A stretch of 53,883 bases of DNA from Bacteroidota bacterium (GTDB taxonomy: Bacteria > Bacteroidota > Bacteroidia > Cytophagales > Cyclobacteriaceae), in the NCBI GenBank assembly GCA_016866235.1, contig VGMW01000010.1, positions 1 through 53,883 on the forward strand, in the 5' to 3' direction. Below the pieces are notes generated by a model. The model worked only from the letters and a program-made list of their open reading frames with translations, was not told the origin of the DNA and did not search any database. The translations under genes were made by a program, and so were the position numbers. Below, in pieces: positions 33,324-42,406 of the stretch (positions are counted from its first letter, which is position 1; each line of letters starts with the position of its first letter).

Positions 33324-36300
33324 ATGACGAACCAAAATATTTTCAAAACCCTCCCTTTGCTGGTTGCTTTCCTAACAACATCCCTCCTTAGCAGTGGACA
33401 GGCAAAGTATGACAAGGCGTTCAAGAAAGCCGAAGATGCATGGGAACTTGGTGATTACAAAAATGCGCTCTCTTTATTGGAAGGCGTCAAACAGAAGGTT
33501 GACAAAAAGTATGGGAAGGAAAACAGGTACACCGATCAGTACCTCATGTCGAGGGCCAAATACTCCCTTTCGGCTGGCCAAAACCTGGATTTTGAAACAA
33601 ATATCGCTCAGGCATTAAACCACGCTGCCGGTCAGCCTGCCATGGGTCCGGAAACGTATGGGTCCATTTTAATTAACGCTGGAGAGTTATATAATTTTCA
33701 AGGTTCTGCCATTAAATCAAAAGAACTACTCGAACACGCAGAAAAAACGTTAAAAAGTACCGGTAGCTATAAAGATGACCACCGTGTTCGGCTGGATCTG
33801 AATCTGGCGGAATGCCTCACCCAAATGGGATACTGCACCGAAGCAATAAAAATTTTAAAATCAGGTGGCACATTTTTCTCCAACCGAAACAACAAGATCG
33901 AATCGTATGTGGACGACCGGGGCGAACGAAAGACCAGAAAACTGGAAGAACCGGAATTAAAAAAACGAGCCAAGGAGTATTCCAGATGGCTCACAAGTTT
34001 GGCCAATGCATACCGTAGAAAAGGTGAAGTGCTGCAGGCCGACTCTGCCTTTGAAGTTGCGGGTACCTGGATTCAAAAAAACGTGGGGAGCAACAGCCTG
34101 GAGTATGCCAAAAATCAAATCATGTTTGCAACCATGCTGGTTGAAAACGGACTTTCCGCTGACTCCCAGTTTCCAAAACATGCGGGATTTGAATCAGCCG
34201 TAAACCACATCATTGAACGGTACAAACCAACACACGAACTGGCCATTGAAGGCAAAATACAGGAGTTGAGGTGGCTGGTCTACCAGGGAAATAACGGTCG
34301 GTTTGGACAGATGGCCGCCGATCTTCAAAAGTTGATTGAATCGAATTTCGCCAAAGGATCCATGCACTTCATAAAACTCAAAGTAGTTGAATTTGAGGCG
34401 CGTGTAGCGGCAAGGGAAACTTCCAACCTGGCATCGGAAGCCATCGTACTAATGGCCTCTACCCCCAACCTGCCAAGAACCCATAAAATGAGCGCACAGA
34501 TCTATCAGTTTCTGTTTGACCTTTCCATCAATCAGAAAAATTTCCGTGGCGCACAGGAATACATACGTAAGGTGGCAGATATACGAGAAGGCATCCTCGG
34601 AACGAATGCTCCGGAAACACACCTGGCCAAATTGAGCTATGCCAATTACCTGATCGATTATTCCAACAACCTACAGGAAGCACTCAAAATTTATAATAAG
34701 AGTTACGATTCCATCGTTGCCCCGGAAATCGGTCCATGGCAAAAAGACCACCTCAATATTCTCAACCACCTGAGCAGCTTATACGAGATCACCGATAATT
34801 TCGAGGGCGCTTCCTCTATGCTGGAGCGCGCGAAGGATGTTGCTCGAAGCAAGTACAAATCAAACGACCCGATTTACGGCCAGGAGATGATTATCATGGC
34901 CAATCTGCGCATGCGCATTGGTCAATACGAGGAGGCAGAAACCGAAATCAGAGATGCACTTGAAATTCTAGACAAACACAGAAAAGATCCCATTTGGAAA
35001 GTTGCCTACATCAACGCCCTGGAGGCACAGGCAAAACTTTTTGGATTAAGGGGTTTACTCAGCGAAGCAGAAGAAACGCTGGACCGCGCCACCAACATCA
35101 TCCGTAAGTCAGAAGGAGAAAATTTGATTTTCGATCCGTTGGCCACAGCCAGGGAAATGGCCTCACTGTACATTCAACTGGGGCGTTATAATCAAACGCA
35201 GGAACTTTTAGATAAACTGATCGCTGAATACGAACGTCTCTATGGCCCTAGCACGGCACGTCTCATTGAGCCATTGGTGAATCGGGGCTATTTGCTCCTT
35301 GCCAAGGGTGAGTACTCTGATGCTGATAAAGCCGCCCAAAGAGCGTACCAGATTTCTTTGAAGGTGTTTGGTGACAAATCAACCAAAACAGCACCATCAC
35401 AAAGATTGCTCAGCGACTTATACCTTACCCTTGGTGATTATGTTCGTGCAGAGGATTTTATTTTGAAAACCATTGCAAGCCAGGAGGAACAATTTGGTCG
35501 CAAACACCTAGAGGTCGCCAAGTCACTTTCGCAATTGGGCATCATTCGCTATGCCAAAGGTGACCAGGTAAGGCAAATCGAAAAGCCATTGGTGGAGTCA
35601 CGCAACATCATCAGCCAGGTTTTAGGAACCGATAATCCACCGTATGCTGAGGTCTTAAAAAATACAGCCCTACTATCCATCGCACAGAAAAAATATCCCG
35701 AAGCACTCTCCTTCCTGTCTCAGGCTGAAGCCATTTGGAGTAAAAAGACCGGCTCAAAAAATAGTGTTCTTGCAGCCGGGATTTATGGGCTGTCCGGTGA
35801 TGTTTACTACTACATCAAAAACTACATCAAGGCTGAGGATTTTTACAACAAGGGCAAAAAAATATACGAAGACAATTTCAGTAAAACCCATCCGGAATAC
35901 GTGAAGCTGGTTTCCAAACTCAGCCGAATTTATTACATGACGGGCGACTATAAAAAATCAAAGAAATTCATCGAAGAGGCACTATATAATTACGAGTTGT
36001 ACATCAAACAATTTTTCCCTGCGCTGAGTGAGCGGGAAAAGGCAAAATACTGGAACACCATTCGGGGTGACTTTGAATTCTACAACACATTGGCCTTCAC
36101 CCAATCCGATGACTTTAAAGATCTGACCGGAAGGGTTTATAACTATCAACTGCTAACCAAAGCATTGCTGCTGAGTTCATCTATTAAAATCAAAGAACGG
36201 ATTGCCAAAAGTTCAGATGAAGAATTAAAAAAGACCTACAACCTGTGGGTCCAGAAAAAGGAAATGCTTACCCAATCGCTTTCCATGAGTGCGGCACAGC

Positions 36301-37574
36301 TTTCTGAAAACGAAGTTTCCCCTGCTGTACTGGCCGCAGAAGTTGAACGACTGGAAAAAGAATTATCCGTGAAATCTGAAATTTTCGGTGCAAGCTTCGA
36401 ACAGAAAAGGATAACGTATCTGGACATTCAGAAATCCCTGAAGCGCGATGATGCCGCCATCGAAATCATTCGCTATCGTCATTTCAACCATACTTTTACC
36501 GACTCCATCATTTATGTTGGACTGATGCTCAAGCCCGAGTCTACGAAGCCGGAGGTGATTAATTTTCCGGAAGGCGTTCGATTGGAGACAAGTCATTTCA
36601 GACGTTATCGAAACTCCATCACGCAGTTGTTACAGGATATGAATTCCTATAAGGTATACTGGTCACCCATCCGACAAAAAATCGGTGAAAGCATTGCCAA
36701 TGTTTATCTCTCCCCGGATGGCGTATTTAACCTGATCAATCTGGAAACGCTACCCAATCCAATAGTGCCAGATAAGTATATCCTGGATGAGATTAATGTC
36801 GTGCTGGTGAGCAATACCCGTGATTTGTACATCCGTAAAGCTCAGGCCAAAACTGCTTCACGAAACAATTCTGCCACGGTATTCGGAAATCCGAAATTCT
36901 ATGTTCAGGACAATGCAGACAAGGTTTGGCCCGAACTGCCGTACACAGAGAGAGAAGTCTCTGAATTGCGTGCTTTGCTAAGCACTCAAGGTTGGCAGGC
37001 CAGTCAGTTCACTGGTATACAAGCCACTGAGGAAGCAGTAAAGTCCATCAGCAATCCAAAAATCTTTCACGTTGCAACACACGGATTTTACTCACCTGCA
37101 GTCCAGAAAAATCTTGATGATGAGATGACGGCCACTGAAAATGACCTGGCCGACAATCCTTTGCTGAAATCCGGTCTGTTGTTAAAGGGCGCAGGCGATG
37201 TATTGCTCGGAGGCGCTTACAATTTTAATTCTGAAAGCGGGGTATTAACCGCCTATGAAGCCATGAACCTCAACCTCGATCAGACTGACTTGGTGGTACT
37301 CAGCGCCTGTGAAACCGGACTCGGTGAAGTAACCAACGGAGAAGGTGTGTACGGATTGCAACGGGCATTCCTGGTAGCCGGCGCCAAGGTACTGATCATG
37401 AGTATGTTTAAGGTCGATGATGAGGCCACCCAAAAGCTGATTCTGAACTTCTACAACAACTGGCTCAGCTCCGGAAACATGCGACAGAGTTTCGCCTCTG
37501 CAAAGCTCGACCTGCGAAAGGAATATCCAGAGCCGCTCTATTGGGGCTCGTTTATGATGATTGGTATGGAGTAA
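33324..37574 (+). CDS. secreted TPR-repeat protein with C-terminal CHAT protease domain
   Basis: A protein of 1416 residues from ATG 33324, which gives a Sec signal peptide (NIFKTLPLLVAFLTTSLLSSGQ); the upstream extension to 33252 would lie in a terminator and is rejected. Residues ~25-960 are tetratricopeptide-like helical repeats (for example YDKAFKKAEDAWELGDYKNA, YEEAETEIRDALEIL, YSDADKAAQRAYQIS). The C-terminal ~350 residues are a CHAT (caspase-HetF) domain. The presumed dyad is His1253 in FHVATHGFYSP and Cys1329 in VVLSACETGLGEV, both present, so it could be an active caspase-like peptidase. The signal peptide places it in the periplasm or beyond, unlike the cytoplasmic CHAT effectors of defence systems. 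No partner gene is evident. Confidence 0.88.
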   Translation: MTNQNIFKTLPLLVAFLTTSLLSSGQAKYDKAFKKAEDAWELGDYKNALSLLEGVKQKVDKKYGKENRYTDQYLMSRAKYSLSAGQNLDFETNIAQALNHAAGQPAMGPETYGSILINAGELYNFQGSAIKSKELLEHAEKTLKSTGSYKDDHRVRLDLNLAECLTQMGYCTEAIKILKSGGTFFSNRNNKIESYVDDRGERKTRKLEEPELKKRAKEYSRWLTSLANAYRRKGEVLQADSAFEVAGTWIQKNVGSNSLEYAKNQIMFATMLVENGLSADSQFPKHAGFESAVNHIIERYKPTHELAIEGKIQELRWLVYQGNNGRFGQMAADLQKLIESNFAKGSMHFIKLKVVEFEARVAARETSNLASEAIVLMASTPNLPRTHKMSAQIYQFLFDLSINQKNFRGAQEYIRKVADIREGILGTNAPETHLAKLSYANYLIDYSNNLQEALKIYNKSYDSIVAPEIGPWQKDHLNILNHLSSLYEITDNFEGASSMLERAKDVARSKYKSNDPIYGQEMIIMANLRMRIGQYEEAETEIRDALEILDKHRKDPIWKVAYINALEAQAKLFGLRGLLSEAEETLDRATNIIRKSEGENLIFDPLATAREMASLYIQLGRYNQTQELLDKLIAEYERLYGPSTARLIEPLVNRGYLLLAKGEYSDADKAAQRAYQISLKVFGDKSTKTAPSQRLLSDLYLTLGDYVRAEDFILKTIASQEEQFGRKHLEVAKSLSQLGIIRYAKGDQVRQIEKPLVESRNIISQVLGTDNPPYAEVLKNTALLSIAQKKYPEALSFLSQAEAIWSKKTGSKNSVLAAGIYGLSGDVYYYIKNYIKAEDFYNKGKKIYEDNFSKTHPEYVKLVSKLSRIYYMTGDYKKSKKFIEEALYNYELYIKQFFPALSEREKAKYWNTIRGDFEFYNTLAFTQSDDFKDLTGRVYNYQLLTKALLLSSSIKIKERIAKSSDEELKKTYNLWVQKKEMLTQSLSMSAAQLSENEVSPAVLAAEVERLEKELSVKSEIFGASFEQKRITYLDIQKSLKRDDAAIEIIRYRHFNHTFTDSIIYVGLMLKPESTKPEVINFPEGVRLETSHFRRYRNSITQLLQDMNSYKVYWSPIRQKIGESIANVYLSPDGVFNLINLETLPNPIVPDKYILDEINVVLVSNTRDLYIRKAQAKTASRNNSATVFGNPKFYVQDNADKVWPELPYTEREVSELRALLSTQGWQASQFTGIQATEEAVKSISNPKIFHVATHGFYSPAVQKNLDDEMTATENDLADNPLLKSGLLLKGAGDVLLGGAYNFNSESGVLTAYEAMNLNLDQTDLVVLSACETGLGEVTNGEGVYGLQRAFLVAGAKVLIMSMFKVDDEATQKLILNFYNNWLSSGNMRQSFASAKLDLRKEYPEPLYWGSFMMIGME

Positions 37575-37592
37575 TCGGAAGCTGAGAACCTA

Positions 37593-38336
37593 TCAGGCGT
37601 TCCAGATTTCCCAGGACTTCTCCGCCTGAATGTGCAGCATTTCCAGTCCGTTTTTGATCGCACATCCCCTCATCTCAGCCTTTTGAAGAAACTGAGTTCT
37701 GGCAGGGTTGTAAATCAGATCATAGATCAGGTGATCCTCACCCAATTGATCGTATGGAATGTCAGGAAATGAATTGGTGTCAGGCGACATGCCAAGTGGG
37801 GTGGTATTGATGATCAACCGATGATTCTGAAGCACCGAAGGATCACTTTTTAAATCTTCGTATTTGAATTTCGCCTTGTCATTACCCCGCGAAACACTCT
37901 GGTACGGAATATTCATTTTCTCCAACGCCTTTTGCACCGCCTTGCTCGAACCACCTGTACCAAGGATCAACGCACATTGACCAACCAGTTTATCTTTCCA
38001 ATGCTGGAGCGTTTCAAAAAATGCAATGCTGTCGGTATTAAATCCCTTGAGCTTGTCGCCTCTTACCTGAATTACATTAACCGCACCAATCGAGGCCGCA
38101 TCGGCATCAATTTCATTTAGCAAAGGCATCACCTGCTCCTTGTATGGTATGGTCACATTCAATCCAACAATTTCCGGATTTTCCTGGAGCAATTTTTTTA
38201 ATGCTCCAACCTCAGGCATTGGATACAACTCATAACGATAGTCCATCAAACCTTCCCTGAAAAATTTCTCATCAAAGTAGGCCTTTGAAAATGAGTGACC
38301 CACCTTTAATCCAATCAATCCGAAACGCTTAGCCAT
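37593..38336 (-). CDS. aroE: shikimate dehydrogenase
   Basis: A 247-residue NADP-dependent enzyme of the shikimate pathway (3-dehydroshikimate to shikimate). Seen are the substrate loop GLKVGHSFSKAYFDEKF, the catalytic Lys/Asp region NVTIPYKEQVMPLLNEID, the Rossmann loop LGTGGSSKAVQKAL, and INTTPLGMSPD. It is at the short end for AroE, as is usual in Bacteroidota. It begins 6 bp after the DUF368/PopT gene and ends the minus-strand operon; it converges on the TPR-CHAT gene. Confidence 0.95.
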   Translation of the reverse strand: MAKRFGLIGLKVGHSFSKAYFDEKFFREGLMDYRYELYPMPEVGALKKLLQENPEIVGLNVTIPYKEQVMPLLNEIDADAASIGAVNVIQVRGDKLKGFNTDSIAFFETLQHWKDKLVGQCALILGTGGSSKAVQKALEKMNIPYQSVSRGNDKAKFKYEDLKSDPSVLQNHRLIINTTPLGMSPDTNSFPDIPYDQLGEDHLIYDLIYNPARTQFLQKAEMRGCAIKNGLEMLHIQAEKSWEIWNA

Positions 38337-38342
38337 AAGTTT

Positions 38343-39287
38343 TCAGTTATGTTGATTTTTCATCCTTCCCGCTATCCATTCAATTCCCACTACCAAAAGA
38401 ATCCCTGACAATGCAAAAAATAAAGCTTGTAGCACCATGGGATCTTGTCCGCTAACCTCTCCAAAAGTGCCCGGTAAGACACTCCTGTCGAATGCTGCCA
38501 CCTTTTCCCCTGCGTGGTTCAGTCTGAAAGATACAACTTCCTTCCAAGGCCATACTTTATTCAGCGAACCGAGCATAAATCCAGAAAGCAAGGCCAAAGC
38601 AATGCTTCGATGTCGACTAAGCATCCAATTCAACACATGAGAAAAGGAGGTGATCCCAATCAAACAACCTCCGATAAAGGTTAGCACCACCGGCAAGTTA
38701 AGGGTGATCAGCGCATTGATCATGTACTGATACTTACCAATCAGCAAGAGTATGAATGCGCCAGAAATCCCAGGTAAAATCATGGCACAGATCGCCAGCG
38801 CTCCGCATAAAAAGATAAAGTACAGACCGTTGGGTGTTTCAGCTGGTGAAAGAATCGTGATCAGGTAAGCCACCACGATTCCGATTGACAAAGAAGTCCA
38901 AACCGAAACATTCCAATGGTCAATGTCCCTGAAAATCATTGGAGCAGAAACAAGTATCAACCCAAAGAAGTAAGACCACACCTGCACCGGATGGTTTTCC
39001 AGCAACCAGGTCATTAGCCCGGCCAGGGTTACCAGACTGGTTCCAACACCAGCCAAAACCGCCATCAGGAAATTTCCGTTGATCTTTTTCCAAAAATCAG
39101 CGAATCGAAATTTAAACAGCAGTTTTAGTGCAGCGAGGTCAACTTCGCGAATCGACCCCACCAATTCAGAATAAATACCCGTGATAAACGCAATGGTTCC
39201 TCCCGAGACACCGGGGATCACATCGGCAACACCCATGCTAAGGCCCTTCGTGTAAAGAAGGGCATAATCCTTAAATCGTCTGTTCAT
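38343..39287 (-). CDS. popT: DUF368 membrane protein, PopT-type undecaprenyl phosphate translocase
   Basis: A polytopic membrane protein of 314 residues with eight or nine hydrophobic segments. The N-terminal block KGLSMGVADVIPGVSGGTIAF is the DUF368 signature, repeated in degenerate form near the middle (ICAMILPGISGAFILLLIG), as expected of an inverted-repeat transporter. DUF368 proteins (PopT) have been shown to return undecaprenyl phosphate across the membrane for cell-wall and surface-glycan synthesis. The start is ATG 39285-39287, overlapping the preceding TGA as TGATG; a TTG one codon earlier is possible. It is coupled to a phosphosulfolactate synthase and followed by aroE. Confidence 0.87.
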   Translation of the reverse strand: MNRRFKDYALLYTKGLSMGVADVIPGVSGGTIAFITGIYSELVGSIREVDLAALKLLFKFRFADFWKKINGNFLMAVLAGVGTSLVTLAGLMTWLLENHPVQVWSYFFGLILVSAPMIFRDIDHWNVSVWTSLSIGIVVAYLITILSPAETPNGLYFIFLCGALAICAMILPGISGAFILLLIGKYQYMINALITLNLPVVLTFIGGCLIGITSFSHVLNWMLSRHRSIALALLSGFMLGSLNKVWPWKEVVSFRLNHAGEKVAAFDRSVLPGTFGEVSGQDPMVLQALFFALSGILLVVGIEWIAGRMKNQHN

Positions 39288-40090
39288 CAATTCGCCTCAA
39301 ATGGAGGCAATGAATTGTCTTTCTTTCGCTCCAGCCCAAGGAAGTGAAGAAAGGTATCGCCACGCAAACCAAGCCTGATGGTTTCCAGCGGAACAACCTC
39401 ATGAGGCGCGATATTGCCTAGGTTCACATTGGCACCAAGCAATTTGATAAACCAAACCTGTTGGGCTTTTTGAGGCGCCTCCCAGATTATTTTTTCAAAA
39501 GGAATCTTGGTTAGAATTTCCTGAACAAGACCTGAACGAACCTCACCAGAAGAGCGGAACAACCCAACGTTTCCTCCCTCTCTTGCCTCACCAATCACCT
39601 TCCAGGCTCCTGCATCAAGCTCTTTTTGCATCAATTCAATCCACTGATAAGGAGGAATGATTTTATCAGCATCCTTGGATCCCACCTCCGACAACACGGT
39701 TACATGATCCGCTAGTCTTTTGATGTACCCGCACTTCTTATCATGATCCAGGTCTATGGAACCATCCGAAACTTCAGCGTGCGTCAGCTTGTATTTATCA
39801 ATCACCCGCAGGTAATCATCGAACTGATCTCTGATGATGAAGGCCTCGAAAAGCGTTCCACCAAAATAGCATGGCACACCGGCATCGCGATAAACCTTTA
39901 TTTTATCTTCCAGCCTCGGCGTTACATAAGAAGTTGCCCATCCCAATTTCACAATATCGACATGATCGGAGCACATGCTCATAAAGTCTTCCGCCTCTCG
40001 GACACTCAGACCCTTATCCATGGCCATGGTATAACCAGTGTCACGGGGCTTTACAGTACGGTTGGGCAGATTCTTGATGTTGTAGTTCAT
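39287..40090 (-). CDS. phosphosulfolactate synthase (ComA family)
   Basis: A 267-residue TIM-barrel enzyme. The family catalyses sulfite addition to phosphoenolpyruvate giving (2R)-phospho-3-sulfolactate, the first step to coenzyme M in methanogens and to sulfolactate in Bacillus (YitD). Family motifs are clear: DTGYTMAMDKGLSV, VDIVKLGWATSYV, TLFEAFIIRDQFDDY, AEVSDGSIDL, SEVGSKD, WKVIGEAREGGNVGLF and GANVNLGNIAPHEV. No comB, comC or cysteate gene lies next to it. In Bacteroidota a role in making sulfonates (sulfolactate, or cysteate for sulfonolipids) is an attractive inference, not shown. It is cotranscribed with PopT (1-bp overlap) and follows a TPR gene by 21 bp. Confidence 0.88.
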   Translation of the reverse strand: MNYNIKNLPNRTVKPRDTGYTMAMDKGLSVREAEDFMSMCSDHVDIVKLGWATSYVTPRLEDKIKVYRDAGVPCYFGGTLFEAFIIRDQFDDYLRVIDKYKLTHAEVSDGSIDLDHDKKCGYIKRLADHVTVLSEVGSKDADKIIPPYQWIELMQKELDAGAWKVIGEAREGGNVGLFRSSGEVRSGLVQEILTKIPFEKIIWEAPQKAQQVWFIKLLGANVNLGNIAPHEVVPLETIRLGLRGDTFLHFLGLERKKDNSLPPFEAN

Positions 40091-40111
40091 AAGAATAGGT
40101 ATAAGAAAATC

Positions 40112-41551
40112 TTAAGAATTTTTCGTTGGCTTTTGATGGTCCTCGCCTGAGTTTTTATTGAACTGACTGATCAATCGAATCAGGTTCAAGCGCATATCAG
40201 TTTGAGGAAAATAATCCAGCAAAATGGTGTGTGCTTCAAAATTCAATAGCAAAGCGTTTTCCAGAAAAGTAAATGCTTCATGAAGTTTACCGGCAAGGAT
40301 CAAATTCGCTGCAGCCCTGTAGTACAATTCATGATCATCGGTCAAATCCAACAGCCCTTCTTTCAGCACTTCAGCAGCTTTTTCAAAATTGCCCTGGTCG
40401 TGGTAAACGGCAGACCATTCAAGCCAGATGTCACGATCGAGGGGATCAAGGCTCACTGCCTCTTCAAAAGCAGCGACAGAGGAAACAATGTTTCCGATTC
40501 TGAAATCCATTCGCGCGACTGCTTTCCAGTATTCTGGATTATTGAAGTCCAGTTTTACAGCCTTGTTAAAAAAATGCAAAGCCTGATGCCAGTGTCCTTG
40601 CTTTTCCAGACATAAACCCGCACCAAACCAAGCCTCATCGTATAAGCTGTTCAGTTTGGTAGCCTTTTGGAAATACTTCAAAGAAAGATCAGGCTGCAAC
40701 AATCCATCGTAAGCGTAAGCCAGGCTACAATAAATCTCAGGTCCAGGACCTTCGAGGTCCACCACCATCTTAAAACTTTCTAAGGCCTTTTGAAACTGTT
40801 GTAAACCAAGGTGTGCATTGCCGAGGTTAAAATGTGCAGAAGAAAAATTTTCTTCGATGGCGATGGCGTATCCATAGGCTTCTACAGCTTCCTGATGTCG
40901 CTCCAGTTTGTTAAAAACTGTTCCGAGGTTATACCATGCCGGAGCTGAAAATGGATCCTCATCTATGAATTTCCGGTAATACGACAGACTATTTTGAAGC
41001 TGACCAACCTGATCAAGGCAATAGGCCAATTCATAAAGTGCGCCATCGTGAGCAAGATTATATTCTATGGCCTTTTTGTACTGCTCAATGGCCATATCAA
41101 GTTTATCCAGTCCATAATAAGCCAGACCAAGATTGAAATGAATTTCATCTTTAAGGTCCTCAGCAAAATTCAATGCCGATTCAAGCAATTCCAGGGACTG
41201 ATCAAACTTACGTTGCAAACCATAGACCGAGGCAAGATTCAAAACAGCATCGGTATCGTATGGGTTTGATTTCCTGTATTCAGACAACAAATCTTCTGCC
41301 TCTTTGAATCGTTCCAGATTTGCAAGAACCTGTGCTTTTGCTGCGATCAACTCACCTGAGAAGGGATGTTGCTCCATGGCCATGTCTACGGCCACCATCG
41401 CCTTGCGATTCTTATTTTTATCGAGGTAATGATCAATGATGGTTTCGAAAGCATCCAGATCAAAAAACTCAGGTCTTTTATTTTTCAGGGCAGCCTCAAA
41501 CCTGCGGATCAGCTCGTCTTCATCCTCTCTTTTGCGGAACTGTTTGGGCAT
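40112..41551 (-). CDS. tetratricopeptide repeat protein
   Basis: A 479-residue protein made almost wholly of TPR units of 34 residues, about 11 to 12 of them (for example LDKLDMAIEQYKKAIEYNLA, LERHQEAVEAYGYAIAIEEN, QGHWHQALHFFNKAVKLDFN). There is no signal peptide; the N-terminus is charged (MPKQFRKREDEDELIRRFEA), so it should be cytoplasmic. TPR superhelices bind peptides or proteins, but the partner is unknown. It heads the likely transcription unit TPR - phosphosulfolactate synthase - PopT - aroE. A weak hairpin separates it from the phosphatase gene upstream. Confidence 0.88.
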   Translation of the reverse strand: MPKQFRKREDEDELIRRFEAALKNKRPEFFDLDAFETIIDHYLDKNKNRKAMVAVDMAMEQHPFSGELIAAKAQVLANLERFKEAEDLLSEYRKSNPYDTDAVLNLASVYGLQRKFDQSLELLESALNFAEDLKDEIHFNLGLAYYGLDKLDMAIEQYKKAIEYNLAHDGALYELAYCLDQVGQLQNSLSYYRKFIDEDPFSAPAWYNLGTVFNKLERHQEAVEAYGYAIAIEENFSSAHFNLGNAHLGLQQFQKALESFKMVVDLEGPGPEIYCSLAYAYDGLLQPDLSLKYFQKATKLNSLYDEAWFGAGLCLEKQGHWHQALHFFNKAVKLDFNNPEYWKAVARMDFRIGNIVSSVAAFEEAVSLDPLDRDIWLEWSAVYHDQGNFEKAAEVLKEGLLDLTDDHELYYRAAANLILAGKLHEAFTFLENALLLNFEAHTILLDYFPQTDMRLNLIRLISQFNKNSGEDHQKPTKNS

Positions 41552-41564
41552 TCAGAAGCGTTAA

Positions 41565-41585
41565 AACCGGCCCTTTTCAGGGCTC
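41565..41585 (-). terminator. weak candidate terminator between the CpsB-like and TPR genes
   Basis: On the minus strand, GCCCT-GAAA-AGGGC (41570-41583) forms a 5-bp stem with a GNRA-like tetraloop, extendable by one G-U pair, followed after CGG by TTTT. It lies 80 bp after the phosphatase stop. The short T run and the three bases between stem and Ts make it only a weak call. Confidence 0.3.
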
Positions 41586-41662
41586 AGCCAACAAAATTGC
41601 AGCATGGACTCCGCAAATTCAACTTTATTTTCAGCCACGATTGGGCCGAAAACAGGATCAAA

Positions 41663-42385
41663 TCAAAGGTTAAGATTCAGCAAAGGCCTGTCGATCAGCT
41701 TTCTCACATATCGGTCTGACATGATCTCTTGAAGTGCAAGAAGTTGCCTTGGATTGTGCAAATCAGTTCCAACGGAATCTACCAGATCATTATCAACCAT
41801 CCAACGGGCTATTTTTTTAGCCGATACAGCGTAATAATCAACGAACGACAACAGGTTTACCTGGAACAACACGCCCTTTTCACGGAGGGAGAACAGCAGC
41901 TCTTTATTAGAAACGATATAATCGTAACGTTCGGGATGAGCCATGATTGGAATGAGGCTTCGCTTACCTGCCTCAAATATCATGTTGTTGACAAACGGAG
42001 AGATGGAGAACAAATTGGTTTCAAACAATAAAAACCTTCCGGCAATAGCCAGGATCTCTTTATCATCCTGTAGCAATTGTATCAAATGCTCATCGAGATA
42101 ATATTCAGCTGCTGCACTGATGTCAAATGACTCACCCTTGGAGGCCAAAAAAGTCTTTAATGCAGCAAGTGCATTTTTGATGCCCTCCGCATCATTTCGA
42201 TAATAGTCATTAAAGATATGGGGAGTGGTTATCCATTTTTTAAATCCCATATCCCGCATCGTGCGCAGGATAGAGAGTGTTTCTTCGGCCGTCTTAGCGC
42301 CATCGTCTAATCCAGGCAAAAGATGCGAGTGTAGGTCTGTTTCAAAACACTCTGTGATCACCGCTTCCTTACTCCACCAACCCAT
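41663..42385 (-). CDS. CpsB/CapC/YwqE-type PHP tyrosine-protein phosphatase
   Basis: A 240-residue metal-dependent phosphatase of the PHP fold. The metal-ligand motifs are in place: TDLHSHLLPGLDDGA (His-x-His, Asp), WITTPHIF (His), AAAEYYLDEH (Glu), IMAHPERYDY (His) and SVGTDLHNPR (Asp, His). Relatives (CpsB, YwqE) dephosphorylate bacterial tyrosine kinases that control capsule or exopolysaccharide export. No tyrosine kinase or Wzx/Wzy gene is in the window. It follows rfbC by 21 bp on the same strand, a setting that fits surface polysaccharide synthesis. Confidence 0.9.
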   Translation of the reverse strand: MGWWSKEAVITECFETDLHSHLLPGLDDGAKTAEETLSILRTMRDMGFKKWITTPHIFNDYYRNDAEGIKNALAALKTFLASKGESFDISAAAEYYLDEHLIQLLQDDKEILAIAGRFLLFETNLFSISPFVNNMIFEAGKRSLIPIMAHPERYDYIVSNKELLFSLREKGVLFQVNLLSFVDYYAVSAKKIARWMVDNDLVDSVGTDLHNPRQLLALQEIMSDRYVRKLIDRPLLNLNL

Positions 42386-42406
42386 TAGAACAGTTCAGAT
42401 AAATTT

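Noticed and set aside
33324-37574. TPR-CHAT protein as part of a CRISPR III-E or gasdermin defence system
   Set aside because: No cas, gasdermin or other defence gene is nearby, and the protein carries a signal peptide.
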